Source of the DNA: Leuctra nigra
Lineage: Eukaryota > Arthropoda > Insecta > Plecoptera > Leuctridae
Reading direction: 5' to 3'
DNA length: 64,000 nucleotides
NCBI GenBank assembly: GCA_934045905.1
Contig: OW203773.1
Span: 19,641,246-19,705,245, forward strand
Positions 22,771 to 34,744 of this stretch are shown here, piece by piece. The position numbers were made by a program, and so were the translations under genes. Each line of letters starts with the position of its first letter. Positions within the stretch are counted from its first letter, which is position 1. The notes under the pieces were generated by a model. That model made no database searches. It was not told the origin of the DNA and was given only the letters and a program-made list of their open reading frames with translations.

Positions 22771-25700
22771 GTGAGTTAATGCATAATATCTGTGCCTCAG
22801 AGGTAGGAAGCCAGAAGTCCATTTCAATGATTCTGGAGGTGAGCTAAAACCAGTCGGTAGTACCTTCCGTCTTTATCCAATCATATTTTGTAATATTGAC
22901 ATGAGTCATTGTGTAAGAGAATATACCTACTTTAATAACAGTATTTGTTATATTACAAATACAAATATTTTTAATATAACAAATATTTGTTATATGACAA
23001 CAGTATTTGTTGTCAGTCCAATGGCAATTGATAGAGATTGATTACATTATTCCAAAAGTGTGCATCTCAAAATCAAGAAAATGGACTTCTGGCCTTCTGC
23101 CTCTGAGGTACAGTAGGTACCTTTATAGGTTCTTGGCTCAGTAGGTAACATTCTGGGTAATTTTACGATAAGCGTCTTCACTCTAGAATTGCTCCTTCAC
23201 CATGATGAAGGTCATAAGTGAATACTTACACTTACCTATCGTAAATTTAACACACTCTGTATTTCTTCCACAAGGTTCGATTCTATGACTAGGTAAAGTT
23301 TTGTTTGTGGTTTAACTCTGTCAAGATCAAGAGGCAAATGTTGGGAAGGTTCCCTCTTTTAGACCACTACGTGAGTGGTGTGGAAATGTAGGCAACATTT
23401 TTAAGGTGGCAATATTGGTTTAGGTTTGACATAATGCTCGTTCATAATCTGACACTTTTTTTTTTACATATTAGGGCCTTCTAGGGCGTTTAGAGCCTTG
23501 CCCGATTTCTATCTTTTCTTGACTGATGAGAAATATCCAGTTCCAGTCTAGCTAATACCGAATCAATTTTTTTTTTATAATTTTTGTAGTCTAGTAAGTA
23601 CCTACAAGGTAGGTAATTTGATTCCTGACACGTTTCCAAACACCTTATTATTAGAGACGAAGGTCAGAAATGTCAAAATGTTCTATCGTGTGAAATGATT
23701 GCAATGCTCTTGAATGTGGCAGGTCGGTCACATCTTGAAGTTCGGCTGCAGCACGCGACTCTTCCTGCTTCAAGGCCCAGCGGACGATGAGGAAGCGGAG
23801 TCGGAACTCACGGTCACTCAGATCCAGGCGCAGCGGCAGAACGAGCTGCTCAAGCGGAAGCTGGACAAGCTGCAGGGATTGCCGAGCGAAGCGGAGGACG
23901 ATGGCATCAACTGGGGGATGGGTGAGTTTGGGGGAGTGTAGGGGTGGGCAAGGCTTTCATATCCTCCTAGTGCCACTAGTGAGATTTGTATCTACAGATT
24001 GACGGAGAAGAATATTCAAATTGCTCTTCTCTTATCTCAATTTGGCTCTCTTCGATCTGCAATTGATTAAATATAAACAACTCAAAAGAGCTCAGAATTA
24101 GAGCCTACACAAGGACCATGCAGTACGTTTCACAAGGAATTTGCAACAGTGAAAAAACGATTTTCTGCATGGATTTCCTATTTTCCACGCTAAATTTAGC
24201 TATTTTTGTGGCACTACCTCCACCTCACCTCATAACAATAGACGCGCAAAGAAAATCCACAATTCTAAGGTGTATACAATGTTTTATTGGCTACTGTATT
24301 TTGGCATTTGCCCTCAGGCGCTGAAAGGTCATTGTGAAACGTATGTAGGTACTCAAGGTCATTATATTATGTGGCATTTTTTACACTACATTTTTCACAA
24401 TGACATACCTTTGACATAAGTTGGTATTAAGTATTCCAAAAGGTGCGGGATGCAATCGAGTCCCATATACCTACCTAGTTCAACTATAATATTTGGTTTA
24501 GGCATTTGCTATTATATTATCCTTAAAATGGGAGTTTTTTTTTAAATAAATGGTAATCATAATTTTTTGTTGTTGTTTTAATATAAGACATTTTTGTATA
24601 TTATGATGAGGTCCAATGATATGTGGGTACATTTGTGATTAAAAACATCATTTGAGTCTAAAAATCTCCAGAATAAAAATAATTAAGATAGGTACCTACA
24701 CTCGGCCAAACAAAACTTGAACGTTGACCAAATTTGAATGACTGCTGGTCATGTCCCATAACCAATCAAAGCTTGTTATTTATTATCATTGAAATGTGAG
24801 GTCACCTACTAGAGTGAGACAATGAGATCGCTTAGACTGACTTCTGATGGTGCGATCTTACATTAATCAGCCTATCAGATTTATTGAACGTTCAAGTTTT
24901 GTTTGGCCAAGTGTACCTACCTATTGGGGCTTATTCCAAATAATTGAAAATAATGTTCCGAGGAACATTCCCGTGTGATTATACCCCGATCCTCATCTCT
25001 AATCACTATTGTTCAGTGATGTGACTCCGTATGTTTGACTGCAGGCGACGACGCCGACGAGGAGACCGACCTCTCCGTGAACCCGTTCGCTGTGACCTCC
25101 AACGAGGAGCTGTACCTGGACGACCCCAAGAAGACGCTGCGCGGCTGGTTCGAGCGCGAGGGCCACGACCTCGAGTATGACGTGCAGGAGAAGGGCGTCG
25201 CGCAGTTCCTGTGTCAAGTGGAGTGAGTTCGCTCAGGAGGAACGTGAAGTAGTTGCACGTGACAGCATTGTTGACGCCGTCTTAAAAGAGGGTTGAGTAC
25301 TGCGCGTGGCGTTGAAGAGTTTTTTAATTGACCAATGTAGATCTCCTCCCCCCACTACGTCATTTATGACGTAACAAAAGTCAATGTTTGGTCACTGACA
25401 ACTGTCAGTTAACTGCAAACAGCTGTTTCTTACAGAATTTAACAGTTTACAATCTACAAATTGCCATTAATAATAGTAATGATTTTAACTATCTACTTGA
25501 ATCTTGTTCAGTCTCAATTAACTTATCATATGAGAGCTAAGGCCTTTTTAAGTTGACGAAACAATCCAGTGACAGAAGCCATTAATTTGGCAACATACCT
25601 GACAAAATATAATTTGTTTCGTTGTACCACTGTAATAATTGTCCAGCAATCATCAAACATGATTTATATGAGTTTAAATATATTGATTGTTCTATTTCAA

Positions 25701-28700
25701 GTGGTAAATTAAACTATTAAACACGTGTGAGCTAAATTATTTGATCTTGTTGAATTTCATTTGTTTCAATGAAAAATTGTTATTTTTCTAAGAACCCTGG
25801 AGTTACCATGGTAATACTTGAGTCTTTCATAAGGCAACGCCCACCTACATTGGTCAATTGAAGCGTTTTTTGAAGAGTTTAAAATTCGATTCAAATCTCT
25901 TCAAGGTCAAACTCACTACTCAGCCGTCTTGACACGATTCAGGCGTGTAGGAACCACTTTCATCCCCATGTCTAGCCTTGCAGGATTTTATTATTTTTAT
26001 TTACCTACACAATTAAAAAGTGATTCTGATGCAAAACTGACAAATTACAACTAGCAATCCCCCAGTATTTGCCCTGCAAGTAATTTTTTAGAATTTTAAA
26101 CAAGTTTGAGGTGATTCTGGGACCCTAAACTTAATGTTTTAATGTCACCCTGTTGGGGGGGAGGGGAGAATCCTACTGCTACCTTAGAATATTATGAATG
26201 TGAAAAGTTTGATTGACATTTTATCAAATGTATGAATTAGGTACTCCAAGAAATTTGTTCTCTACTGAAAGTAAATTGGTTTGGGCATTTACTTTCTGGA
26301 TTGCATTTCGAAGGTCACTGGTTCGAAAGCAACCATCTTTCCTTACTGATATATTTCATGGTTTTGAGTCGACAGGCAAATGCTGGGACGGTTCCCCACT
26401 AATAGGCAACGACCACCTCCTTCCCACCGTCCATCCTCACTACTCATCATCATCGTAATCAATCATCCGTCGCCATTATAACATTAAACACCACCAACAT
26501 GAATGCGAGATGTCTCCTAAGGGGTGTGATCTTGTTCCAGGCTGCCGGTGGAGAGTGCGCGGGGAGGCGTGGTGATCGCCGAGGCAATGGTCAAGGGCAA
26601 GAAGAAGGAAGCGGTGGTGCAATGTGCGCTGGAGGCGTGCAGGATACTCGACAGATACGGACTGCTTCGTCAGGCCACTCACGGTAAATCACATTTCATT
26701 ATGCCATCGCACTGTTCGACACTAAAAGGTGCAATACGCCACCTAGCGTAAAAAATTAACATCTTCTCGGAGAGTCGCTTCAGTACGCATGCGGGCAAGT
26801 CTTCTTCACATACCAATCGTGTAACGAGTTCAGTAAAAGTTATAACTACATCGCAAAATGACAGATATTGATGAATACCTTAGTGTCAACAATCAAATAC
26901 AATCGGCATATTTCATTACATCACATTTTAGGGAATTTTAGAGTTACAGAATATGCATCGTGCGTTCAAACCCCCAGCGCCACTAGCGAGAGAAATCGGC
27001 AAAACTACTGGAAAGAATCTTCAATTTTGTCATCGCTCATTGGTCGTGGCCATAGCAACCGATAAAAATCAACAGATAACTCAAAATAGCTCAGAATTGG
27101 TAAAAGAGAGGGGCAAAATAAAAATTTTATCAGATTCAGTAGAATTTTTGACACTTCAAACATTTTGCACGTCTAAATATATATAATTTCACGTATTATT
27201 GTAAGAATGCGTAATGAGTAATGATTACTAACTGCTGCAACTAAGGGTATGAGGATCCCTTTACGAGATGCTAATCAACACTCAACACTCAACAACACTC
27301 GGTGTCGATAGGCACCAAGTGTTGACTCACTTTTGTTTCTGAAAATGAGAAACAGCGCCATGGGTGGCATAAATTAGCAACTCTTGGTATGATCCTCATA
27401 CCCTTAGTTTAGTTGCAGCAATTAGTAAACATTACTCATTGTATGCATTCTTACAATAATACTCCGAATTTAATTTTGATGTGCAAAATGTATGAAGTGT
27501 CAAAAATTCCACGGAGTCTGATAAAATTATTAGTTTGCTCCTCTCTTTTACCAATTCTGAGCTATTTTGAGTTATCTGTGGATTTTTATCGGTTGCTATG
27601 GCCACGGCCAATGAGATATACTCTAAAATTGCTGATTCTTCGCTGCACAGTTTTGCCAATTTCTCTCGCTAGTGGCGCTGGGGGTATGAACACTCGGTGC
27701 CTATAGTTGTCCTTCTATTATTTGTTGTTGTTTTGACTTAATATTTGTGTTTCAGAGAGTAAGAAGCGGAAGGCAAAGGACTGGGAAGCGGAGGACTACT
27801 ACGACAGTGACGACGACACATTCCTGGACCGCACGGGGTCCGTGGAGAAGAAGCGGACGCAGCGGATGAAAGCCGTCGCGCCGCAAGAAGTGCTCACTTA
27901 CAACACACTGGTCAGTAGCGAGCCCCGCATCCTAGACTGTTCAGTAGACTTGTTGAAACCTAACCTAACCTCACAATGCCCATATCTGTATTCTGTACTG
28001 ATCCACAGAAGATTATAACTTTAAAAAAAAATGTTATTATCTGCTTTTGCAGCACAATCACATACAAATTTGAAATTGCAAAGAACACTGCTAATACCAA
28101 AAAACAAGGGAATGTTTAATTAATCTAAATGCTATGATTATACATTGAAAGATAAAATTCAGAAATTATCCTATCACAGAAAAAACAACAACAACGATAT
28201 TAAGACTCGTAGAAAAATATAGCAAATGAAATTAAAACCCCAAAAAACCAAAATCGTCAGTCTAATCGCTAATAAACATTGAATCAAAATGATTTCTAAT
28301 TATAAACTAGGGATGTCGGCGGGTCCAAAAATCAGGAATCGGGTACCCGTCATAAATACTCGGGTCGGAATCAAGTAACTGAACCCCCCCTAAAAAAAAA
28401 AAAAAAAAAAATTTTTTTTTGGTTGAGGGTAGGGGGCTAGGTAAGGGGGTAGGGGTTTAGGTAAATAAACACGTGGCACTTAGCTGCGTGAGAGGAGAAA
28501 ATGACTCTCTCAGGGCCATCTGTGTGCTTGTCCTTGAAAAGAATTTGAGAAAACAGGACAGGACATAATAACATTCTTTGATAACTAACAACTTCAATCA
28601 TAAGAAAACACGAATTTGTGCACCTTTCTACTCAGGACTCAACTTTTTCACTGTGCTACAGTGTGATTGAAAAAAAAAAAAACAGACGCATTTTCCCCAT

Positions 28701-31700
28701 GCTTCCTACTCTCAACACATGATTTCACCCCTCCTTCCCCATTCCTCTCTCACCCCCCAGAGCAAGCAAGGTCGTTGAGCTTCCCCTTGAGACGCAGCTG
28801 ATAACTGTGCGTAAACAAATGTATTTCAGATACACTCTAAAAAAAAAAAAAAATTTTTTTTTTTTTTTTTTTTTTTTTGGGGTACCCGTGATTATTATTT
28901 ATTACCCGAGTAATTGATTACCCGGAACCGCCCGGGTACCCGGGTACCCGCCGACATCCCTATTATAAACAGAACAGGCCATGTTCAAAATTATATCTTG
29001 AGTTTGGCACATAAATTATTTCTATTTTATTGATCTATGTTGTATTATACAACATGTGACAAGAAAGAAATTATTATCGATTCTTCCGTATTTAATAGGA
29101 ATGGCAACACACAGGAATGGTTTTCTGGTTATCTCAAAACAAAGCAAAGTAGCTTTGGCCTGATTTGTAGGGTAGTCCCCAGTATAGTTTTAAAGTATTC
29201 TTCTTTCATTAAAGTATAATTTTTGGTTTTATAAATCATCTTGTGTACATCTAATTGGCAAGAAAAGAAATTGGCTGAAATACTAAATAAGCATGTTGAA
29301 TAATTGCTTTCTGCAACTAAAAATCAGTAAACTAAAGCAATGCCTAAATTTTCTAGAAATTTATAATTTTTGTATAGGTATTTTATTCCTCTTTCCCCAT
29401 GGTGTAAGCTTGGCACAAGTAAAAACGGCATTCAAAAGATACGGATTGGCTGATAAAGATTTGATGACATCATCCGATGACGTCTATGCTAACTCGTCAT
29501 CTACCTGTAGTAGGTGAGCACTGATTTCATTGATTATTTATAACAAAGATTTACTGTCAAGTAACCTGACTAGCAGCCAATCCGTTTCTCTCAAATACCG
29601 TTTTCTTTTGTAGAGTGCTATAATTTCACTTATATATGTTTTTGTTTTTATTTCACGCATAAGACTTCTCTCACCTTCGCCTTACGTTTCAGTTGACGCA
29701 ACACGCGGCCGTGGTGTCCGAACTGCAGGAGAACGACGCGCGACTGAACGAAGCCGTCAAGCGGAAGAGTGCGGCCGCCGCCAGGAAGCAGGAAGCGGAC
29801 GACGACGATCTGGACGCGTTCATGAGCTCTCTTGCCGACACCGACGTGCCCGACAAACTACTCATATCCAAACTCAAGGTCAGTCCCTTCTACTCCTCTT
29901 TACCACGAGGTTTTAGAGGATCGTGCTTGGCAATATTATGTTGATTATATTTTTCAGAAGGATTCCAGTGGTTAATTTGTAAAATAATAAGTGGGCAGAC
30001 GCTCAGCAATAGACAACATAATAAATTATCTAGTTAGCTCCGCTTTTCAAAAAATTTCATATGCAGTACCGAGATCCTCATATCTGTTTATGTTATGATC
30101 CATTGTTGAATAGCATGAATAGATATGAGGATCACAGAACTGCATATGAAATTTTTTGAAAAGCAGAGCTAACTAGATAATTTTTAATGTTGTCTATTGT
30201 TAGGGAACCATATTTGCTTCTAGGAAAACAATGGGGGGGGGGGGGGGTTTGGGCGAGAGCCGCCCAATACAATGCGGGTCCGGGGTCATAGTCCCGGGAA
30301 AATTTTGTATTTCAGGACCAAATTTGGTGCCTTTTTACGCGATTTGTACACAATTTTAAGTAGAGGTCGGATTTGGGTAATGTTTTGTACCCGGGTACCC
30401 GCTTTAATTACCCGGGTAATAAATAACTAAAAAAAAAAAGAAACAAAAAAAAAAAAAAAAAAAAAAAATTTTGAAAATGTTTTGAAATTTGTTGCATTGA
30501 GCCCGCCGCCCTATCCGTGTCCTTGGGGAGAGATACACAACGTCCATACAATGGAAGGTTGAACACAATGCATCCCCTCCATCAATAATCCATCCTCAAC
30601 TCACCAGCATTCTCATGAAATTACTAACAATGAATTTACAAACCAATTATTGGTTGGGATTGTTGAGATTTGGGAAATATGAATAAATATTAAATTCAGT
30701 TTATATAACTATAAAAAATGCAGCTGGTGATTAAGTGGCAGCATTCGCAAATAATGCAAACAAACCTAATAACTAAAAAAAAAAAAAAAAAAAAAAAAAA
30801 ATTATTTATTTTTATTTTTTTTGATACCCGAGTACCCGCCATTGTACCCGGGTAATAGCGTACCCGGGTACCCGGTTTGTACCCGGGTACCCTAACTGAC
30901 CTCTAATTTTAAGCCAATTTTTACTTCTATGAAAAATAAGTGGGCGGACGGCGTCCACCCTAAAAAATGATTGAGGGGATGCGCCTGCCCCCAAATTAAC
31001 CACTGGTAGTACCTAGTAATAATAATATTAATAATGATAGTTTATTAGCCCTACAAGTGCCAAGGCTAAAAAGTGTATAGTGCCAGCCCTATTTAGCAGA
31101 AATGTGGACATAATTGGGAAAATTAATTTGAAGATGAAATAATTGATCAACAATATTGGGATTGGTTTTAAAAGTTTCATAAGACTCCAAAGAATTATAT
31201 GAGTGCATGACATTTTAGTTTTTTTCGAAATATCAATTGATTAAAAATATAATTAATCGTATAAAATTTAATTACAAATAAAAAGGTATTTTGCCAAATT
31301 ATTTGCACAAAATAATCACTAATGACCATGATCGTTTTTATCAAAATAAATGTAATTTACAATGCTGAGAAATACCAAAAAAATAATCAAACAATCATAT
31401 GCAATAGAATAAAAGATACGTCGATTTTAGTAGTTGCGCATGCGCAATTGCACACATGGTAACAATAGGCGAGAATTCACCACCATCTTTATGAATCATG
31501 TTTCACGGCCTTCTAAAGTAATTTTACCGACTGATCCAGCTCAACAATTGATCCACTATTGATCAAATAAACAAATCCACCAATAAAATACACTGTGCGC
31601 CCTTAAATAAAATTTAGGGCCCCAATTTTACGAAGTGTCGAAAAAATCGACGTTGGCACTAGAAATACAGTTTCAAGTGTCGAAAAAATCGACGTTGGCA

Positions 31701-33625
31701 CTTGGAGGGTTAGGTAGGTAAAACAAAGCTACCCAGTTTTACCATTGCCAAACAATTCTTTGTTTGCGATTCGCAAGTCTGTCGTTGATGTGTGCTGACA
31801 AAGCACGCCACCTCGTTCTTACATATAGACAAAGGTCAAATACTTCACGCATCCGGCTGAGATCGTCTTACGTTTTACCAGATTGCAGGGAAACCTGGCA
31901 CAGTACAACAATATGCTTCTGAATTCTGATAGAGTTTATATTAAATGTGTAGTACATTATCTAATTGCAAACAGAAGTAAAAGGTATTTCGTATAAAATT
32001 GAGGCCTTCAACATAAACGAAAGCAGTCAGTACTGCTGTAGCAGTCACGAATCCTATAGAGCAGAAGTCAATGGTGTTAGTGTGCAATCATTGACGTACA
32101 CAGGGGGTGGGGACATGCGACTGCCCAGTCATCTGTCGTCGATGTCTAGTGACAAACGGAACCGCCTGTTCTTACGTACAGACCAAGGTCAAATTCTTCA
32201 CCCATCCGGCTGAGATCGTCGTACATAGGACAAGATTGCACGGAAAGCTGACGCAGCACAACAATATGCTTTGGATGCTCTTGTAGTATAAATATGTAGA
32301 CACAGCGTAGCATTAAACAAAATTAATAATATGTCTTTATATTGCCAGAATTTGATAAAGCAGTGCGGCCTCCGACATCGGCGAAAGCATTCAGTGCTGC
32401 ATCTAGCAGTCACGAATCCCTATAGAGCGGAAGTCAATGGTTTTAGTGTGCAATTTGTGATAATGTGTAATGATTTTCTATTATTTTCAGTCCACTGCGT
32501 TGCGGTTGAAATCCGAGGAAGCTTGCATCCGCAAGCTGGTCAACCTGGCTCGTCCCGCCGACCTTCCCGAACTCAAACCCCAGTCCGCCGAGAGCCCTGC
32601 GTCGGTTGGCAACACTGCGGCCAGCAAGATGGCCGCCCTCATCGGGAAGACCAGGAAGCTGGCCAAGTCCAAGCAGAGGACGGCTCATGTCGACGTCAAG
32701 GCGGAGGAGAGAAGAGAAAGCGGCGGAGAGAACGAGGAGGAAGAGGAGGAGAGAGAAGTGGAGGAAGATAGAAAAGTGGAAGAAGAGAGGGAAGTGGAGG
32801 AAGAGAGAGAAGTGGATGAAGAGGTGAAGGAAGTGGAAAAAGTAGTGGAGAAGCAGGTGAAGAAAGAGGTGAGAGTTATAGAAGAGGAAGATATGAAGAT
32901 GGAAGTGGAAGAAGACGAGGAGAAGCAGCGGGAGATGATGGAGAAGGAAGCGGAGAAGAGGAGAAAGAAGAATAGAAAACGGATGCAGCAGAGAAATGCT
33001 AAGGTGAGGTTTTGGGATTTTTTTTTTTTTTGATGAATGATTTGTATCATTGAGAAAAATCATTAAATTGAATCTACATAAATGGGCTTCAGTATTTCCC
33101 GGTATTTAAACGGTTTACCTAATATGAAAAGTTTAATTGTTAATAGACAACGGCACACTTTTCTGTTGTGGATTTTGGAAACTAGAATGCTGTTAATACC
33201 AAAATGAATGGAGTACTTTTATGTATACAAACTCTTTATTATTTAGCAAAACGGAAAAGGGAATATTTTTTAAATCATATAATTATGGCATGATAATGGT
33301 TATTTTATAAATTTAGATGCTTTTTTTCTAATTGCTGTTTTTCAATCATGTTTGAAGTCATAAGTACACTTAGTTTTCACAAGTAAAAGTTGCACATTTT
33401 ACAGTTTGAAAACGAAATGCATCATTTTAAAAGTTAATTCCCTAGTTCTGCTCCCTCTGCTTATTCAGTCTCCTAACCGCTTCTTGTCACCAACAGATTG
33501 CGAAGGAGCGGAATGAGAAGCTCAACGCCATCGAAGCGGCCGATCCGGAATTCACTGACTGGACTCCTCCCGAGGGACAAACGGGAGACGGTCGAACTAC
33601 TCTGAACGACAGGCTCGGATATTAG
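22063..33625 (+). CDS. SLC4A1AP: Kanadaptin (SLC4A1AP homologue), 8 exons, 736 aa
   Basis: Exons: 22063-22770, 23723-23921, 25045-25222, 26541-26683, 27756-27910, 29693-29878, 32491-33003, 33497-33625. All introns are GT-AG and every phase agrees, giving 737 codons including TAG. Residues about 148-262 are the phosphopeptide-binding FHA domain ([40 protein letters not shown]). Residues about 325-390 are the dsRBD-like module ([37 protein letters not shown]). Next comes the family block [15 protein letters not shown], a long Glu/Lys coiled-coil-like stretch, and the conserved end [22 protein letters not shown], written here in one span for identification. The vertebrate protein was found as an anion-exchanger partner and is mainly nuclear, linked to RNA-processing complexes. 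Length is near the vertebrate protein. The family call is secure; exact exon edges are inferred. Confidence 0.93.
22795..23108. mobile_element. MITE in kanadaptin intron 1
   Basis: Inverted 'cctcagaggtaggaagccag' and its near complement ending at 23108, around an AT-rich palindromic core ('aacaaatatttgtt'). It starts only 24 bases after the exon 1 donor. Confidence 0.7.
23300..23370 (+). repeat. SINE fragment in kanadaptin intron 1
   Basis: 'aggcaaatgttgggaaggtt' matches the shared SINE phrase at 26385 and, reversed, near 56450. Confidence 0.4.
23723..23921 (+). CDS. SLC4A1AP: Kanadaptin exon 2
   Basis: Begins [19 protein letters not shown], the end of the FHA domain, and runs through AESELTVTQ to WGMG. 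Acceptor ggcag, donor gtgagt. Confidence 0.9.
24697..24915. mobile_element. MITE family B, copy 2 (kanadaptin intron 2)
   Basis: Ends 'tacactcggccaaacaaaac' and 'gttttgtttggccaagtgta'. The interior is the reverse complement of the family B core, including 'cttctgatggtgcgatctta'. Confidence 0.75.
25045..25222 (+). CDS. SLC4A1AP: Kanadaptin exon 3
   Basis: GDDADEETD..., [18 protein letters not shown] and the first half of the dsRBD-like module. Much higher GC than the flanks. Ends in phase 2 before gtgagt. Confidence 0.9.
26283..26440 (+). repeat. tRNA-derived SINE copy in kanadaptin intron 3
   Basis: B-box-like 'cactggttcgaaagcaacc' followed by 'ggcaaatgctgggacggttc' and 'aataggcaacgaccacctcc'. 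The reversed copy at 56385-56530 shares this order. Confidence 0.55.
26541..26683 (+). CDS. SLC4A1AP: Kanadaptin exon 4
   Basis: [20 protein letters not shown] then [20 protein letters not shown], the second half of the dsRBD-like module. Acceptor gttccag, donor gtaaat. Confidence 0.9.
26971..27684. mobile_element. Fold-back element in kanadaptin intron 4
   Basis: Arms of about 285-295 bp: 26971-27258 (from cccccagcgccactagcgag) against 27390-27684 (ending ctcgctagtggcgctggggg). The arms have diverged by substitutions and small indels. The spacer has 'caacactcaacactcaacaa'. It fills most of the 1.07-kb intron. No ORF is real. Confidence 0.8.
27756..27910 (+). CDS. SLC4A1AP: Kanadaptin exon 5
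   Basis: [40 protein letters not shown]. Acceptor gtttcag, donor gtcagt, phase 0 out. Confidence 0.92.
28308..28962. mobile_element. hAT-like element 1 (kanadaptin intron 5), GGGTACCCG motif
   Basis: 655 bp with ends TAGGGATGTCGGCGGGT and ACCCGCCGACATCCCTA. An exact 8-bp target duplication TTATAAAC lies at 28300-28307 and 28963-28970. The terminal regions are full of the palindrome GGGTACCC. There are A/T homopolymers inside and no transposase. Confidence 0.9.
29405..29622. mobile_element. MITE, family B-related (kanadaptin intron 5)
   Basis: Ends 'ggcacaagtaaaaacggcat' and a diverged complement near 29600. The interior 'gtaggtgagcactgatttca' matches the element at 33884-34416 and shows what the uninterrupted target looked like there. 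Confidence 0.6.
29693..29878 (+). CDS. SLC4A1AP: Kanadaptin exon 6
   Basis: 62 codons from [18 protein letters not shown] to DKLLISKLK, with an Asp run ([12 protein letters not shown]) as in vertebrate kanadaptin. Phase 0 at both ends. Confidence 0.9.
30007..30199. mobile_element. Palindromic MITE, family F copy 2
   Basis: 193 bp, near-palindromic, with outer 'caatagacaacat' and 'atgttgtctattg'. The interior matches 11859-12049. Confidence 0.85.
30361..30905. mobile_element. hAT-like element 2, ACCCGGGT motif
   Basis: 545 bp, TAGAGGTC...GACCTCTA, flanked by exact 8-bp duplication ATTTTAAG (30353-30360, 30906-30913). Both ends are dense in TACCCGGGTACCCG. Confidence 0.9.
31049..31709. mobile_element. 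piggyBac-like MITE, copy 1
   Basis: About 660 bp, near-identical to 50177-50795 in reverse. Ends CCCTACAAGTGCCAA and TTGGCACTTGGAGGG, next to TTAG (31045-31048) and TTAG, against the TTAA seen at copy 2. Near 31630-31700 it carries a direct duplication of 'gtgtcgaaaaaatcgacg'. Confidence 0.85.
31780..32460. repeat. Family E locus, tandemly duplicated
   Basis: Two head-to-tail units of the repeat seen at 5869-6400. 'ccggctgagatcgtc' occurs at about 31853 and 32205, and 'gcagtcacgaatcc' at about 32040 and 32408. It ends about 30 bases before kanadaptin exon 7. Confidence 0.7.
32491..33003 (+). CDS. SLC4A1AP: Kanadaptin exon 7
   Basis: 171 codons. [20 protein letters not shown] then [10 protein letters not shown] (vertebrate KPAEIPELK), [16 protein letters not shown], and about 90 residues of almost pure Glu, Lys, Arg, Val and Met, presumably a charged helix. 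Donor gtgagg. Confidence 0.9.
33497..33625 (+). CDS. SLC4A1AP: Kanadaptin exon 8 (C-terminus)
   Basis: 43 codons including [22 protein letters not shown] and LNDRLGY match the vertebrate C-terminal signature (WVPPEGQSGDGRTHLNDKYGY). Confidence 0.93.
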   Translation: MAKERNEKLNAIEAADPEFTDWTPPEGQTGDGRTTLNDRLGY

Positions 33626-33670
33626 CCACGGTCAGTCCCTCGTACACTCGGAAATGTACTCAATGTGTAA

Positions 33671-33676
33671 AATAAA
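33671..33676 (+). terminator. Candidate polyadenylation signal of kanadaptin
   Basis: AATAAA 46 bases after the stop codon, giving a short 3' UTR. Confidence 0.55.
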
Positions 33677-33804
33677 ATAATATGTTAGGTAATTATTTTT
33701 TATTTTATTCCTTCATTGCCATCCTTATAATTTATGAAAATGAAATCACCTCTTTCCTTCACAATGAAGTATCATATTTCTGATTTATTTGAAACAAAAT
33801 AAAA

Positions 33805-33870
33805 ATATCTGCCTGGACTGGGATTTGAACCAGGTTACTCCAGTCACTTTTCTGAAAAAAGGTTTCAACC
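33805..33870 (-). repeat. tRNA-derived SINE relic
   Basis: Minus strand reads 'ctggttcaaatcccagtcc', a good B box and T-arm. No convincing A box or cloverleaf, so not a tRNA gene. Confidence 0.45.
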
Positions 33871-33883
33871 CCACACTAGGTAG

Positions 33884-34416
33884 GTACACTCGACAATTCA
33901 TAAAACGGTATTTGAAAGAAATGGATTGTCTGAAAAAATGTGATGGCATCATCTGATGAAGTCTATACTTACTCGTCATCTACATCTAGTAGGTGAGCTC
34001 TGGAGGCCAAGTCTTGAAACTTACGCCTTCAGGACGCAAACGCTCTAGGACGTCATAAAGTCCCATTTACTGTAAGAATGATGACCTTGAAATCTACCTT
34101 TAACTGTTTAGCTTAATTTTGAATAAGGTTTTATGACTGTATAATATCCGTAATAATAATTATAATGTTAATAAATTGTTTGCAATAGATTGCTGGATGA
34201 CAATCAAACAAGTGGCTTGACTTTATGTTTCAATGTCGATCACTCTTACAGTAAATGGGACTATATTACGTCCTAGAGCGTTTGCGTCCTGAAGGCGTAA
34301 GTTTCAAGACTTGGCCTCCTGATTTCATTGATAATAACAAGGATTGATTGTCAATGAACTTGACCAGCAGCCAATCAGTTTCGTTCAAATACCGTTTTAT
34401 GAATTGTTGGGTGTAC
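33884..34416. mobile_element. MITE (family B-related) split by a family C element
   Basis: Ends 'gtacactcgacaattcataa' and 'ttatgaattgttgggtgtac'. After removing 34003-34321 the interior reads continuously as in 29405-29622 ('aggtgagctctgatttcatt'). Confidence 0.75.
34003..34318. mobile_element. MITE family C, copy 2
   Basis: 316 bp with perfect CTG duplication at 34000-34002 and 34319-34321, inserted in another MITE. Ends gaggccaagtcttgaaac and complement. Confidence 0.88.
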
Positions 34417-34744
34417 GTTAATTATTTCTAAAAATTTGTCTTACTGCGAAATTTATCAGAATTTATTGATTTAGCGAAATTTCAGGACCCGACAAATCGA
34501 AAATGCATTAAAATGTTTAGATCAAAACGTGACGTCCAATTGGCACCCTGTCACACTGTGTCCCATACTGGTGCACCCCCCACCCTCCCCCCCTGAAGCG
34601 TGATGTCCTTTATGCACAGCCCCTAAGTTGTTCGTTGTAGCTTAGGTAGTTGGCTTGGCTTCAATTATTTATTACATGTATGTAGGTAGTATGTTACAAA
34701 CTGGTTAGTTTCTGCTTTCTGGAGAAAACATATAATAGTGTAAA

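Larger units (their letters stand above)
29965..31006. mobile_element. Outer inverted-repeat element hosting two others (kanadaptin intron 6)
   Basis: Ends 'ccagtggttaatttg' (29965) and 'caaattaaccactgg' (31006). The remaining interior carries G-tract repeat text ('ataagtgggc', a G15-type run at about 30233, 'gcgggtccggggtcatagtc'). Elements at 30007-30199 and 30361-30905 are inserted in it. Confidence 0.65.

Noticed and set aside
32443..33063. Long minus-strand ORFs (206 and 121 aa, Leu/Phe/Ser-rich)
   Set aside because: They are the antisense of the Glu/Lys-rich part of kanadaptin exon 7, whose plus-strand reading is confirmed by homology and splice phase.
33805..33870. A tRNA gene
   Set aside because: Only the T arm is convincing.
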